NCBI GenBank assembly: GCA_004299235.1
Contig: SCQL01000031.1
Location: forward strand, 62,001-126,000
DNA length: 64,000 nt
DNA from: a bacterium
GTDB taxonomy: Bacteria; Chloroflexota; Dormibacteria; Dormibacterales; Dormibacteraceae
Reading direction: 5' to 3'
A program made the translations under genes and the position numbers. The notes beneath the pieces are model-generated. The model ran no database searches. It saw nothing but the letters and a program-made list of their open reading frames with translations, and was not told where the DNA came from. Shown here one piece after another: positions 26,507-34,912 of the stretch (positions within the stretch are counted from its first letter, which is position 1; each line of letters opens with the position of its first letter).

Positions 26507-28195
26507 CTATGCTCGCAACCGGGGGCGCCGTACCGCACGGTCTTTGGTCCCGCGAGAAGGAGTCCGTTCGGCTCCCCGGTTCGCAGCCGGGAACGTCACG
26601 CGCAACCGGGTGCCCTTTCCCACTTCGCTGGTGATCCGCATGGTCCCCCCCAGCCCTGCGGCGCGTCCATGCATGTTGGCCATGCCGTTGCCCCGGGACT
26701 CGGCGCCGGTGTCAAAGCCGACGCCGTCGTCTTCGATTGTAAGAACGGCATTGGACCCGTGCCGCGCCAGGCGGATGGTGGTGCGCTTGGCCTGGGCGTG
26801 CCGGGCGACATTGGACAGCGCCTCGCGCGTCAGCTGGACGATCTCATGGGAACTCGCCGAGAGACTCGCCGCGAGCCCGGCGTCCACTTCGACCTCGACC
26901 TGACCTTGCGAGCGGGCCTGGGCCTCTTCTCCCAACGCGCGCAGCGCCTGGTCGAGTTGACGGTCGGCGAGGATTCCCGGCCGCAGCCCAAAGATGTAGT
27001 TGCGCAGGTCGCTGATCGAGCGGTCGAGCTCCCCCACCGCGCCCTCGATGCGCGCGGTCACCTCTGGCGAGCCGGTGAGCTGCCCTGTCCCCTGAAGACC
27101 CATGCCGACCGCGAACAGCGACTGGATGATCCCGTCGTGCAGCTCTCTGGCGATGCGTTCCCGTTCTTCCATCAGCCCCAGCCGCCTCAAGTCCGCCTGC
27201 GCCCGCGCGTATTCGATGGCCACGGAAACCTGGTCGGCGAACGTCTCTACGAGACGGACCGTCCGGTCGTCAAAGCCGCGCCCGCCTTTCAGGTTGGCGA
27301 CCAGCAACGTGCCGGTGGCGCCTCCGCGCACTCGAAGGGGGACGAAAAGGGCGGGCCCATGGCGTCCGAGTCGGACGGTCGGCTGATACGCGCGGGGGTC
27401 GGCGCTGACGTCATCGAAAGCCAGCGATTTGCCGGTGCGCATAACCTCACCCGAGATCGACCGCGCAGCCGGCAGCCGTTGTCCCTTCAACTCGCTCGAA
27501 TACGCTCCGACCGCGGCGGCAACGATCAGCTGGCCGGGGCTGTGGCTCACGCTCACGATGGTGGCGGCGTCGGCCTCGGCGAGATCGCGAGCGTGCTCCG
27601 CGATGTCCTCCAGCAGCGAGTCGGCTCCAGCCCCGGCCAAGATCTCGTTGGTGATGTCACGCAGAGCGCGGAGCCATCGCTCTCGAGTGCGTGCCTCTTC
27701 ATAGAGCAACGCATTGGCGATGGCGACGCCCGCCTGTGTGGCGAGCACAATCAGGGACTCCTGGTCCTCGGCGCTGAACTCGTGGGCGCCGCGCTTCTCG
27801 GCCAGGTAGATGTTGCCGAACACCCGGCCCATCGCCTGGACGGGCGCGCCGAGGAACGAGTGCATCGGCGGGTGATTCGGCGGGAACCCAACCGATCGTG
27901 GATGGTCCCCGATGTTCCGGATGCGGACCGGATGCGGTTCATGGATGAGCAACCCGAGCACGCCCCGGCCACGGGGCAGGGCGCCGATCAGCCGCCTCTC
28001 CTCATCCGAGAGCCCGGTGGTGATGAACTCCCTCAGCGTGCCCCCCTCTCCAAGCACACCCAGAGCCCCATAGCGGGCGTCCGTGACCTGGGCGGCGATG
28101 TCGACGATCCTCTGGAGCACGATCGGCAGCGACAGCTCAGAAGCCAGCGTGAGCCCGGCTTCGAGCAGCATGTCTTTGCGGTCGCGACCGGCCAT
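26507..28195 (-). CDS. DosS/DevS-like histidine kinase with two GAF domains
   Basis: This 562-aa kinase has GAF domains at about 20-165 and 185-330, a HisKA_3 dimerisation domain with phospho-acceptor His353 (IARELHDGIIQSL), and an ATPase domain at about 445-540 (GVGFD, GNGMANMHGRA). The first GAF contains GFPPNHPPMHSFLGAPV and VFGNIYLAEK, closely matching the heme-binding GAF of DosS/DosT; His108 in HPPM may be the heme ligand. There are no transmembrane segments. It likely senses oxygen, NO or redox state and phosphorylates the adjacent regulator. Confidence 0.87.
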   Translation of the reverse strand: MAGRDRKDMLLEAGLTLASELSLPIVLQRIVDIAAQVTDARYGALGVLGEGGTLREFITTGLSDEERRLIGALPRGRGVLGLLIHEPHPVRIRNIGDHPRSVGFPPNHPPMHSFLGAPVQAMGRVFGNIYLAEKRGAHEFSAEDQESLIVLATQAGVAIANALLYEEARTRERWLRALRDITNEILAGAGADSLLEDIAEHARDLAEADAATIVSVSHSPGQLIVAAAVGAYSSELKGQRLPAARSISGEVMRTGKSLAFDDVSADPRAYQPTVRLGRHGPALFVPLRVRGGATGTLLVANLKGGRGFDDRTVRLVETFADQVSVAIEYARAQADLRRLGLMEERERIARELHDGIIQSLFAVGMGLQGTGQLTGSPEVTARIEGAVGELDRSISDLRNYIFGLRPGILADRQLDQALRALGEEAQARSQGQVEVEVDAGLAASLSASSHEIVQLTREALSNVARHAQAKRTTIRLARHGSNAVLTIEDDGVGFDTGAESRGNGMANMHGRAAGLGGTMRITSEVGKGTRLRVTFPAANRGAERTPSRGTKDRAVRRPRLRA

Positions 28196-28313
28196 GGCAG
28201 TGGGAATCTACCCCAGTGAATGAGCGTGGCGCTTGGACGGTTAGGCTTAGACCAAGCACGAGCGATCGGAGACCCGATCGTCGTCGATCCGGCGAGCGGG
28301 AAAAAGGAGTGAC

Positions 28314-28760
28314 GTGGACGAGGCAATCGACTTCGAGCTATCCGACCAAGACGGCAAGAGTTGGCACCTCGCCGATCACCTTGCCCGTGGACCCGTCCTG
28401 CTCGTCTTCTACCGCGGTGATTGGTGACCCTACTGCAACGGGCAGTTGGCCTCGTACGCAAGAACCTGGGACCGCTTCGTCAATGAGGGCGTGAGCCTCG
28501 CCGGCATCTCGGTCGATCCGGTCGAGAACAACCGCGCGATGGTCGACAAGCTGCTGTTGCCGTTTCCGCTGCTCAGTGATCCCGAGGGTCGCGTGATCAA
28601 GGCATGGGGCGTGTGGACCGATGGCGAGGGCGGCATCGCCAGGCCGTCGATCTTTGCAGTCCGAAGTGACGGCCGCGTGGCGTGGAGATACGTCGGCAAC
28701 GATTACGCCGACCGGCCGGCTGACGACGAGTTGCTCGATTCCGTTCGCGGAGGTGACTGA
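28314..28760 (+). CDS. Peroxiredoxin-like selenoprotein with in-frame TGA (UxxC)
   Basis: The frame runs from GTG 28314 (AAGGAG four to five bases upstream) to TGA 28760 with one internal TGA at 28425-28427. Translated with Sec, it is a 148-aa AhpC/TSA-like protein containing FYRGDWUPYCNGQL, where family members have DWCPYC. Sec38 and Cys41 would form a selenenylsulfide pair. The rest (SVDPVENNRAMVDKL, FPLLSDPEGRVIKAWGV, RPSIFAV) is continuous and typical. A CAAC/GTTG hairpin with loop GGGCA (28436-28448) follows the TGA, weaker than a model SECIS. A nonsense mutation is the alternative, but three further cases in the window argue against it. Confidence 0.82.
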
Positions 28761-28761
28761 C

Positions 28762-28974
28762 ATGGCGCGCGGAGACCGACCTCTGCCGTTGGAGCAGTTG
28801 GAGCCGTATATGAGAGGGGCCAAGTTCGCGGTCCTCGCATTGAGCCGGCGCCATAAGGAACACGACCCGGACATCGTCGATGACGCCGCACGCTACTTTG
28901 AGATGGCCGAGCGCTACCGCCAGGCGGCAATCGCGACTTTCCGGGCCCGGCGCGAGCGAGGCGGAACCGGCTGA
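28762..28974 (+). CDS. Small hypothetical protein downstream of the peroxiredoxin
   Basis: This 70-aa basic protein (MARGDRPLPLEQLEPYMRG) starts one base after the selenoprotein stop, so both are likely co-transcribed. It appears wholly helical, with many Arg residues and DPDIVDDAARYFEMAERY. I do not recognise a family. Confidence 0.6.
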   Translation: MARGDRPLPLEQLEPYMRGAKFAVLALSRRHKEHDPDIVDDAARYFEMAERYRQAAIATFRARRERGGTG

Positions 28975-28983
28975 GACCCCGGA

Positions 28984-29325
28984 TCAGCGATAGAGAAGCT
29001 CTCCCCACTGCTCGCCGTCGAGGTTGAGGTCGAGGTGCTTCAAGGGACCCAGCCCGCGCACCGTGAGGCCGAAGCGCGACGGCAACCGGGCCGCCGCCCT
29101 GCGATCGATCAGGAACCGGGCGCCGCCTTCCAGGGTGCCGGTCACGAACTCCCTGGGATCATCCTTTGGCGACAGCCCGCGGACGCTCACCTGGCAGATC
29201 TTGCCGCCTCCGCAGCACCGATGGACGTCATATGCGATGACCCGCGGCTCGGCTGAGGGGTGCGATTTCAGCCATTCACGCGCGCTGGCGTCGGCCTCGA
29301 GCTGAAAGCCCCTGATCGCAGCCAT
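28984..29325 (-). CDS. Uncharacterised protein with a CCGGGKxC motif
   Basis: This 113-aa protein starts at ATG 29325 (MAAIRGFQLEADASAREWL). Its centre has VHRCCGGGKICQVSVR, a Cys pair followed by a Gly-rich turn and a third Cys. This could be a metal or redox site and has a loose likeness to HesB/A-type small proteins. It ends with GPLKHLDLNLDGEQWGELLYR. The convergent neighbour is the selenoprotein operon. The Cys cluster and location hint at thiol chemistry, but function is unknown. Confidence 0.6.
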   Translation of the reverse strand: MAAIRGFQLEADASAREWLKSHPSAEPRVIAYDVHRCCGGGKICQVSVRGLSPKDDPREFVTGTLEGGARFLIDRRAAARLPSRFGLTVRGLGPLKHLDLNLDGEQWGELLYR

Positions 29326-29332
29326 GACGTCA

Positions 29333-29680
29333 TTATCCCGCGACCGGCTCGATTGTGACGCCGTGCCAGAACGCAACTCGGTCCTTGATCCGATCGGCGG
29401 CCGCGCTGGGTTTGGGGTAGTACCACGCAGCGTCTCGATTGACCCTGTCGCCCACGACGACGTCGTGATAGCTAGCGACACCCTTCCAGTGGCAGGTCGT
29501 GTGGGTCGTGCTCGGTCGAAGATTCTCAGCGCGCACGTCAGCGCGCGGGAAGTAGTGATTGCCCTCGACGACAACCGTATCGGCGCTCTCGGCCAGGACC
29601 GCGCCATTCCAGGTGGCGCGATAAAGCCTCGCCGCCGGCGGCTGGGACCTTGGAGAGATGAGCCGGCTCAGGAATGCCAT
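29333..29680 (-). CDS. DUF427 family protein
   Basis: This 115-aa protein matches the DUF427 (PF04248) fold: ATWNGAVLAESADTVVVEGNHYFP, then THTTCHWKGVASYHDVVVG, and AAWYYPKPSAAADRIKDRVAFW. The conserved Cys-His-Trp-Lys-Gly segment is the family hallmark. The biochemical role is unknown. A CRP-type palindrome lies 33 bases upstream of its start. Confidence 0.88.
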   Translation of the reverse strand: MAFLSRLISPRSQPPAARLYRATWNGAVLAESADTVVVEGNHYFPRADVRAENLRPSTTHTTCHWKGVASYHDVVVGDRVNRDAAWYYPKPSAAADRIKDRVAFWHGVTIEPVAG

Positions 29681-29712
29681 GAGGCCAGCCTATGTCGCCA
29701 ACGATACACACC

Positions 29713-29730
29713 ATGTGACGCGGATCACAT
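29713..29730. promoter_or_regulatory. CRP/FNR-type palindrome upstream of the DUF427 gene
   Basis: ATGTGA-N6-TCACAT is a perfect six-base inverted repeat matching the CRP consensus TGTGA-N6-TCACA. It is located 33-50 bases upstream of the DUF427 start and just after the reductase stop codon. Confidence 0.6.
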
Positions 29731-29736
29731 TTCGTC

Positions 29737-30942
29737 CTACGCGTTGACCGTGTGCGGGATGACGTGATGGTGTTCCTGCAGGTACTGGCGAATGTCGAGC
29801 AGAGCGGCGATGCCCTCACCGACGGCGGCGCCCAGCTGTTTGGTTGAGCCGGCTCTCACGTCCCCGGCACTGAAGACGCCTGTCATCGACGTGCGGTGCT
29901 CCTGGGTGACCACGAAACCCCAACGGTCGAGCTCCACCGCGCCTTCGAGGAAGCCGGTGTTGGGATCGAGCCCGATGAACACAAAGGCGGCCGCCGGATT
30001 CCAGTGGTGTTCGGCTCCGGTGGCGCGATCACGCGCCACCACCTCTTTCAACTTGGGTTCGCCCTTGAGCTCGACCACCTGCGTGTTGGTGTGGACCGTA
30101 AACCGCGGATGCGACCGCACCTTGTCTTGCAGCAGCTTGGAGGCCTTCAGCTCGGGGGCGAATTCGACGATGCGGATCCGCTTGGCGAACTGGCTGAGGA
30201 ACAACCCCTCCTCCAGCCCCGAGTTGCCGCCGCCGACCACGAGCAGCTCCTCCGCGCCTTTGTAGAAAGGGCCGTCGCACGTGGCGCAGAAATGGACGCC
30301 GGCGCCGATCAGGCCTTCCTCCCCGGGGACGCCCAGCTTGCGATACGAGGATCCGGTGGCGAGCAGAGCCGCATGTGCGCAGACCTGCTGGCCGTTGCTC
30401 AGCCGAAGCAGCACATCGCCTTCCTCCGGGGCGATCCCCTCCACGCCCACCGCCGCCACGAGCTCGATCCCATAGCGTCGCGCCTGCGCGACGAACCGGT
30501 CCGCCAGCTCCGCGCCTCCGATTCCCTCCGGGAATCCGGGGTAGTTCTCGATGCGCTCGGTCACGCCGGCCTGCCCGCCCAGCGCGCTGCGGTCGATGAT
30601 GACGGCGTCGATGCCCTCGCGGGCGGCGTAAATGGCCGCTGCCAGGCCGGCTGGACCACCGCCGACGATGGCGAGGTCGTAGAACTCGCGGTCGGCCTCG
30701 AGCTTCAGCCCGAGCTTGCGCGCAAGCTCCTCGTCTGAGGGCTCGAGCAGATGGCCGCCGTCCGGGAACACGATCGTGGGAATGGTGCGGCCGCCGTTCT
30801 GCAGTTCCTCGACCCAACGCAGACCTTCGGCGTCGTCATCGATGTCGATCCACTGGTAGGGCACCCGGTGCTCGGCGAGGAATCTCTTGGAGCGCTTGCA
30901 GTCGGGGCACCACGGCGCCCCATACACCTTGATGTCCGCCAT
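29737..30942 (-). CDS. Glutaredoxin-thioredoxin reductase fusion
   Basis: This 401-aa protein joins a glutaredoxin-like domain (residues 1-80, active site Cys12-Pro-Asp-Cys15) to a thioredoxin reductase (residues 88-400). The reductase part has FAD motif GGGPAG at 94-99, redox pair Cys219-Ala-Thr-Cys222, an NAD(P)H motif VVGGGNSGLEE, and the FAD end GVFSAGDVR. It could pass NAD(P)H electrons to its own glutaredoxin domain and on to peroxiredoxins or selenoproteins nearby. The gene lies between a CRP-type site at its 3' side and the Crp-like regulator. Confidence 0.9.
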   Translation of the reverse strand: MADIKVYGAPWCPDCKRSKRFLAEHRVPYQWIDIDDDAEGLRWVEELQNGGRTIPTIVFPDGGHLLEPSDEELARKLGLKLEADREFYDLAIVGGGPAGLAAAIYAAREGIDAVIIDRSALGGQAGVTERIENYPGFPEGIGGAELADRFVAQARRYGIELVAAVGVEGIAPEEGDVLLRLSNGQQVCAHAALLATGSSYRKLGVPGEEGLIGAGVHFCATCDGPFYKGAEELLVVGGGNSGLEEGLFLSQFAKRIRIVEFAPELKASKLLQDKVRSHPRFTVHTNTQVVELKGEPKLKEVVARDRATGAEHHWNPAAAFVFIGLDPNTGFLEGAVELDRWGFVVTQEHRTSMTGVFSAGDVRAGSTKQLGAAVGEGIAALLDIRQYLQEHHHVIPHTVNA

Positions 30943-31004
30943 TCATCAACTCCTTGCGATGCGAAATGGTGACCGCCGGGACCGGATCGAGGCGAGCCGC
31001 GTGC

Positions 31005-31688
31005 TCAATCATCGGAGATGTGAATCAGCCGGCGAAGGCGCTCAGGATCGCGGACCAGGATGCGGCGCCCGCGCAGCTCGACAATGCCCTTTTTCGACCA
31101 GGCGGAAAGGGTTCTGGAGACCGATTCTCTGGTCGTGATGGCGATCTTCGCCATCTCCTCGCGGCCCAGGACCGGCAACAGCTGGCCCTCCGGCAACCTC
31201 TCGGCGGCGCCCAGCATGTCCACGACGAGGCGGGCGAGCCGGCTGTCGACCGGCTCTCGGGCCAGGCCCTCGATGGTCCGCTCGAGACGGAACATCTGCT
31301 TGGCCATGGCCATCATCACCTTGGCCATCAACAAAGGATGGCGAGCGAGGATGGCCAGGAAGTCCGGGGCGCCCGCCTCACAGACATAGATATCGTCGAG
31401 CGCCTCGGCGCTCAGATCCTCGTTGCCGCCGCCGAACAGAGCGCTCAGCCCGAACAGCTGACCGGGCTCGAGCATGGCCGTCGTGACGTCCTCTCCCTCC
31501 GACGAAAGGCGGTAGAGGCGGACGTGACCGGCCTTCAGCAGGTAGACGCGGTCGGGGGTACCTTCGAAGACCGTCTCGTGGGCGCGGCAGTGACGCATCT
31601 TCAGCTCTCGTGAGATCTGCTCGACTTCGGCCTCGCTCATCTGTTCGAAGAGGTTGAGCCGCCGCATGAAGCCGAGCTTGTCGCCCAT
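31005..31688 (-). CDS. Crp/Fnr-family transcription regulator
   Basis: This 227-aa regulator has a cyclic-nucleotide-binding-like sensor (RLNLFEQMSEAEVEQISRELK, VYLLKAGHVRLYRLSSEGED, LFGLSALFGG), a long dimer helix, and a C-terminal winged helix (GREEMAKIAITTRESVSRTLSAWSKKGIVEL). The recognition helix has RESVSR, which in CRP/FNR proteins reads GTGA half-sites. No FNR-type Cys cluster is present, so sensing is not by a [4Fe-4S] cluster as in FNR. ATG 31688 is preferred; ATG 31739 would add 17 residues. A perfect CCGTGATGC/GCATCACGG palindrome lies upstream. Confidence 0.88.
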   Translation of the reverse strand: MGDKLGFMRRLNLFEQMSEAEVEQISRELKMRHCRAHETVFEGTPDRVYLLKAGHVRLYRLSSEGEDVTTAMLEPGQLFGLSALFGGGNEDLSAEALDDIYVCEAGAPDFLAILARHPLLMAKVMMAMAKQMFRLERTIEGLAREPVDSRLARLVVDMLGAAERLPEGQLLPVLGREEMAKIAITTRESVSRTLSAWSKKGIVELRGRRILVRDPERLRRLIHISDD

Positions 31689-31764
31689 GCCGACCAGCGT
31701 ACTGGTCCTCCCTGTCGGTGCCGGCTGCATGCCTACCAAGGATCCATGGTGCGGTCACGGCCAA

Positions 31765-31782
31765 CCGTGATGCGCATCACGG
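31765..31782. promoter_or_regulatory. Perfect 18-bp CRP/FNR-type palindrome between divergent genes
   Basis: CCGTGATGC followed by GCATCACGG is a perfect dyad located between the Crp-like gene (leftward) and the membrane protein gene at 31851 (rightward). A second overlapping repeat (TCACGG-CCAA-CCGTGA) starts at 31755. Autoregulation is likely. Confidence 0.68.
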
Positions 31783-31850
31783 AAGACCACCTGGGACCGG
31801 TCTGATGCTGGGGACATCACAGGCCCTCAGGGCAAGGAGGACGTATCAAG

Positions 31851-32360
31851 ATGTCGCAGGAGTCGGGCACCCGGACGGTGCTCAAGTGGGTTCTGCCCGG
31901 CCTCATCGCCGGGCTGGTCTTCGCCATGTGGGCGATGGTGGTCGGGCTGTTCACGAGCACGCTCTGGGCGCCGCCACAAGGCATCGCGCAATCGATCGGG
32001 ATCGGGTCGCCCGGTCATAACCTTCAGCTGGTGCCGCTGCTCGCCGGCCTGATGGGCCACATGATGAACTCGGTCGTGATCGGTGCCGTCTTCATCGCCA
32101 TCGCCCGAGCGATCCGTCTTCACGGTCCCGCCGCCGTGGTCGGTGGCATGGCGTACGGAGTCATCGTCTACGCGGCCATGTACTGGGTTCTGCTTCGGGG
32201 CGTGTTGAGCGGGACCAGTGGTTCGTTCCTCTCGGCCAACCCCGAGTGGTCGTGGGTGGTCGCCCACCTGATGTTCGGAGTCGTGCTCGGCGCGCTGGCC
32301 GCATACGGCCCCCTGCGCACTCTTCGCTACCAGGCGGCGCGGCCGTCTGTGGCCGCATAG
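31851..32360 (+). CDS. Four-TM membrane protein of unknown function
   Basis: This 169-aa protein (MSQESGTRTVLKWVLPGLIAGLVFAMWAM) has four hydrophobic segments and little else. AAGGAGG lies 11 bases before the ATG. It shows resemblance to small integral proteins found near heme-copper or histidine-kinase genes, but I cannot assign a family. It diverges from the Crp-like gene under a shared palindrome and ends with a strong terminator. Confidence 0.7.
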   Translation: MSQESGTRTVLKWVLPGLIAGLVFAMWAMVVGLFTSTLWAPPQGIAQSIGIGSPGHNLQLVPLLAGLMGHMMNSVVIGAVFIAIARAIRLHGPAAVVGGMAYGVIVYAAMYWVLLRGVLSGTSGSFLSANPEWSWVVAHLMFGVVLGALAAYGPLRTLRYQAARPSVAA

Positions 32361-32373
32361 CCGCTGACGCACT

Positions 32374-32404
32374 GGCGGGATCGGTCACGGCCGATCCCGC
32401 CTTT
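32374..32404 (+). terminator. Intrinsic terminator
   Basis: GGCGGGATCGG, loop TCACGG, CCGATCCCGCC forms an 11-base perfect stem followed by TTTCC, 14 bases after the stop of the membrane protein gene. Confidence 0.8.
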
Positions 32405-32468
32405 CCACGGTCACGGCGGCCTGATCCAGGGCCAGCAAGGGCGCCGAGCACCTAAGGTCGAGAGCGGA

Positions 32469-33308
32469 ATGCATGTCTGGCTGCCGCTGGCCGCTATGGC
32501 GCTTGTCGCCTGGTCGCTGCAGCGGCTTTTGAGCAAGATCGCGCTCAAGACCCTGACGACGGCGAAGTTTTACTTGCTCAGCGCGACGATCTCGCTGTTC
32601 GTGTATCTACCCTACCTGCTGTTCCACCCGCCCGCCGCGAGCGAGCTGCTCCCCGCGCTGGGCCTCGCCTGTCTCATGGCGGTCACCTTCTGGGTGACGA
32701 CCGAGGCCATCCGCCGTGGACCCCTGGGAGTCGTCTCCCCTGTCACCGCTCTGAGCCCGGCACTGACCGCCGCGCTCGCCATCGGACTGATCGGCGAGCG
32801 CCCCGGCTGGCTCGCCTACGCAGGGATCGCAATCGCGCCGGCCGGGGTCGCGCTGCTCAGCGCGCCCGGCGGCAAGACGGACGTGGAGAAGCCGGGATGG
32901 ATGGCGCTGGCGATTGCATCGCTCGTGCTGCAGGGGCTGGGAGCCTTCGTCGCCAAGTTGGTCGTGACGCCCGCCGGTCCCTCCGCCTTGCTGCTGATGG
33001 GCGCCGGTGTGCAGGTGCTCGTCGGACTCGCACTGGCGCCTCCTTGGCGGTGGACGCTACAGGAGCTCAGCGGCCGGCCGGCCCTCTACACCGTGTTCGC
33101 GTACTCGATCGCCGGCATCGCTACGATCGGATACCTTTCAGCCTTGGCCTCAGGCCCGGCCGCCGTAGTCGTTCCGCTCGTTTCCACCAGCCCCGCCCTG
33201 GCCGGAATCCTCGGGGTGGTGCTGCTCAAGGAGAGGCTGAGGCGCCGGCAGCTCGCCGGCCTCCTTGTGGCGCTGGTCGGCGCCGCGCTGCTGGCCGGCG
33301 AAGGCTGA
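32469..33308 (+). CDS. EamA/DMT-family transporter
   Basis: This 279-aa protein has ten hydrophobic segments in two EamA repeats (about 1-130 and 140-279). Each repeat ends with a motif near ALTAALAIGLIGERP and PALAGILGVVLLKERLRRRQL. The drug/metabolite transporter superfamily exports small metabolites; the substrate cannot be told. It stands alone between a terminator and the CRP-type site of the radical SAM gene. Confidence 0.85.
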   Translation: MHVWLPLAAMALVAWSLQRLLSKIALKTLTTAKFYLLSATISLFVYLPYLLFHPPAASELLPALGLACLMAVTFWVTTEAIRRGPLGVVSPVTALSPALTAALAIGLIGERPGWLAYAGIAIAPAGVALLSAPGGKTDVEKPGWMALAIASLVLQGLGAFVAKLVVTPAGPSALLLMGAGVQVLVGLALAPPWRWTLQELSGRPALYTVFAYSIAGIATIGYLSALASGPAAVVVPLVSTSPALAGILGVVLLKERLRRRQLAGLLVALVGAALLAGEG

Positions 33309-33364
33309 TCGGCGTCGCGCATTCGGGCTTGGATCCCGGAAGGTTATGGAGCGCCTCAAGCCGA

Positions 33365-33382
33365 CCGTGATGCCCGTCACGG
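33365..33382 (+). promoter_or_regulatory. CRP/FNR-type palindrome upstream of the radical SAM gene
   Basis: CCGTGA-TGCCCG-TCACGG has identical outer half-sites to the palindrome at the Crp-like gene. It lies 34 bases upstream of ATG 33416. Confidence 0.62.
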
Positions 33383-33415
33383 TGCCACCCAGCTCGACCT
33401 CATAAGCTAAGCCCC

Positions 33416-34912
33416 ATGGCCGACGTGGTCGTCTCGGGGGTGAAGAAGGACGCCGACCACGTCTTCTTGGAGCTCACACGAAGCATCTGTCCCACCTGCC
33501 GGAGGGTCATCGATGCCCAGGTGCTGCTGCGCTCCGGAAAAGTCTTCATGCGCAAGCGCTGCCCCGAGCATGGGACCTTCGAGGCGCTCGTCTACGGCGA
33601 CTCGGATGCTTATGTCCGGCTCGCGCGCTTCAACAAACCGGGGACCATCCCCCTGGCCTTCAACGCCGAGGTCCGCGAAGGCTGCCCGCACGACTGCGGC
33701 CTCTGTCCGGAGCATCAGCAGCACACCTGCCTCGGCATCATCGAGGTCAACAGCGCCTGCAACATGAGCTGCCCGCTGTGCTTCGCCAACGCCGGGCACG
33801 GTTTCAACCTGACGCTCGCCGAGGTGGAGGAGATCCTCGACAACCTCGTGCGGACCGAGGGCGCCCCCGAGGTGGTGCAGTTCTCGGGCGGCGAACCAAG
33901 CATCCATCCCCAGATCGTGGAGATGCTGCGCGCGGCCAAGGAGCGGCCCATCCGGAATGTCATGCTGAACACCAACGGCAAGCGGATCGCCCGCGACGAC
34001 CGCTTCCTGGCCGAGCTGGCCGAGATCAGGCCGGCGATCTACTTCCAGTTCGACGGCTTCGAAGAGCGGACCTATGAGGCGCTGCGCGGGGAAGCCGGCA
34101 TCCTGCCCGAGAAACTGAGAGCGCTCGACCGCCTGGCCGAAGCCCGCTGTCCGGTCGTGCTCGTCCCGGCGGTCGAGCGGGGGGTGAACGAACACGAGGT
34201 CGGCCGGATCGTCGAATTCGCCATCGCCCACCCGGCGGTCTTCGGCGTCAACTTCCAGCCCGCCTTCCATGCGGGACGCCACCTCGACCACGACCCCAAT
34301 TGCCGCCTCACCATCCCGGACATCCTGCGGGGCCTGGAGGAGCAGACCAAAGGTCTCTTCAAGATCTCGGATTTCGTGCCGGTGCCCTGCTGTTTTCCGA
34401 CCTGCAACTCGGTCACCTACGCCGTGGTCGAGGGCGACAAGGTGACTCCCATCACCCGCCTGCTCGACGTGGACGACTACCTCGACTACATCGCCAACCG
34501 GGTCCTTCCCGACGAGCAGGCGATCCGCCAGGCTCTGGAGGGACTCTGGAGCAGCTCCGCCGTTCCTGGCGGGGACAGGGCCGCCCAGAATTTCGCCACC
34601 GCCTGCGCGGCCTGCGGCCTGCCCGGCGCCGGCTGGGAGGATGTCCGGGAGCGGATGTTCATGGTCATGCTCCAGGACTTCATGGACCCCTGGACCTTCA
34701 ACCAGAAGAACGTGATGAAGTGCTGCAAGGAGATCCTGCTCCCCGGCGGCCATCAGATCCCCTTCTGCGCCTACAACAACGTCGGCTACCGCGAGCAGGC
34801 GCGCGCCCAGCTGGCGGAGCGCGAGCGTGGGAGGCGGCAAGCAGCCCGCCGCGGGATGGCTTTCGAGCCGGCGCCGATCAGGTTCGACTTCAGTTCGGAG
34901 CGGTCCACATGA
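33416..34912 (+). CDS. COG1964 radical SAM protein (Tes/MJ0619-like)
   Basis: This 498-aa enzyme has the radical SAM cluster at Cys115, Cys119 and Cys122 (CNMSCPLCF), followed by FSGGEPS. Extra Cys groups are CPTC at 25-28, CPEHG at 49, CPHDCGLCPEHQQHTC at 90-105, and C-terminal VPCCFPTC, CAACG and KCCKEIL. This multi-cluster pattern is that of COG1964, which includes archaeal tetraether synthase Tes and the pterin methyltransferase MJ0619. A role in joining or modifying lipid chains is possible here because a methyltransferase and a CDP-alcohol phosphatidyltransferase follow; a pterin or other role is not excluded. Confidence 0.85.
   Translation: MADVVVSGVKKDADHVFLELTRSICPTCRRVIDAQVLLRSGKVFMRKRCPEHGTFEALVYGDSDAYVRLARFNKPGTIPLAFNAEVREGCPHDCGLCPEHQQHTCLGIIEVNSACNMSCPLCFANAGHGFNLTLAEVEEILDNLVRTEGAPEVVQFSGGEPSIHPQIVEMLRAAKERPIRNVMLNTNGKRIARDDRFLAELAEIRPAIYFQFDGFEERTYEALRGEAGILPEKLRALDRLAEARCPVVLVPAVERGVNEHEVGRIVEFAIAHPAVFGVNFQPAFHAGRHLDHDPNCRLTIPDILRGLEEQTKGLFKISDFVPVPCCFPTCNSVTYAVVEGDKVTPITRLLDVDDYLDYIANRVLPDEQAIRQALEGLWSSSAVPGGDRAAQNFATACAACGLPGAGWEDVRERMFMVMLQDFMDPWTFNQKNVMKCCKEILLPGGHQIPFCAYNNVGYREQARAQLAERERGRRQAARRGMAFEPAPIRFDFSSERST

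Noticed and set aside
26486-28219. 577-codon plus-strand frame opposite the DosS-like kinase
   Set aside because: It is the mirror of a clear kinase gene and has no domain of its own.
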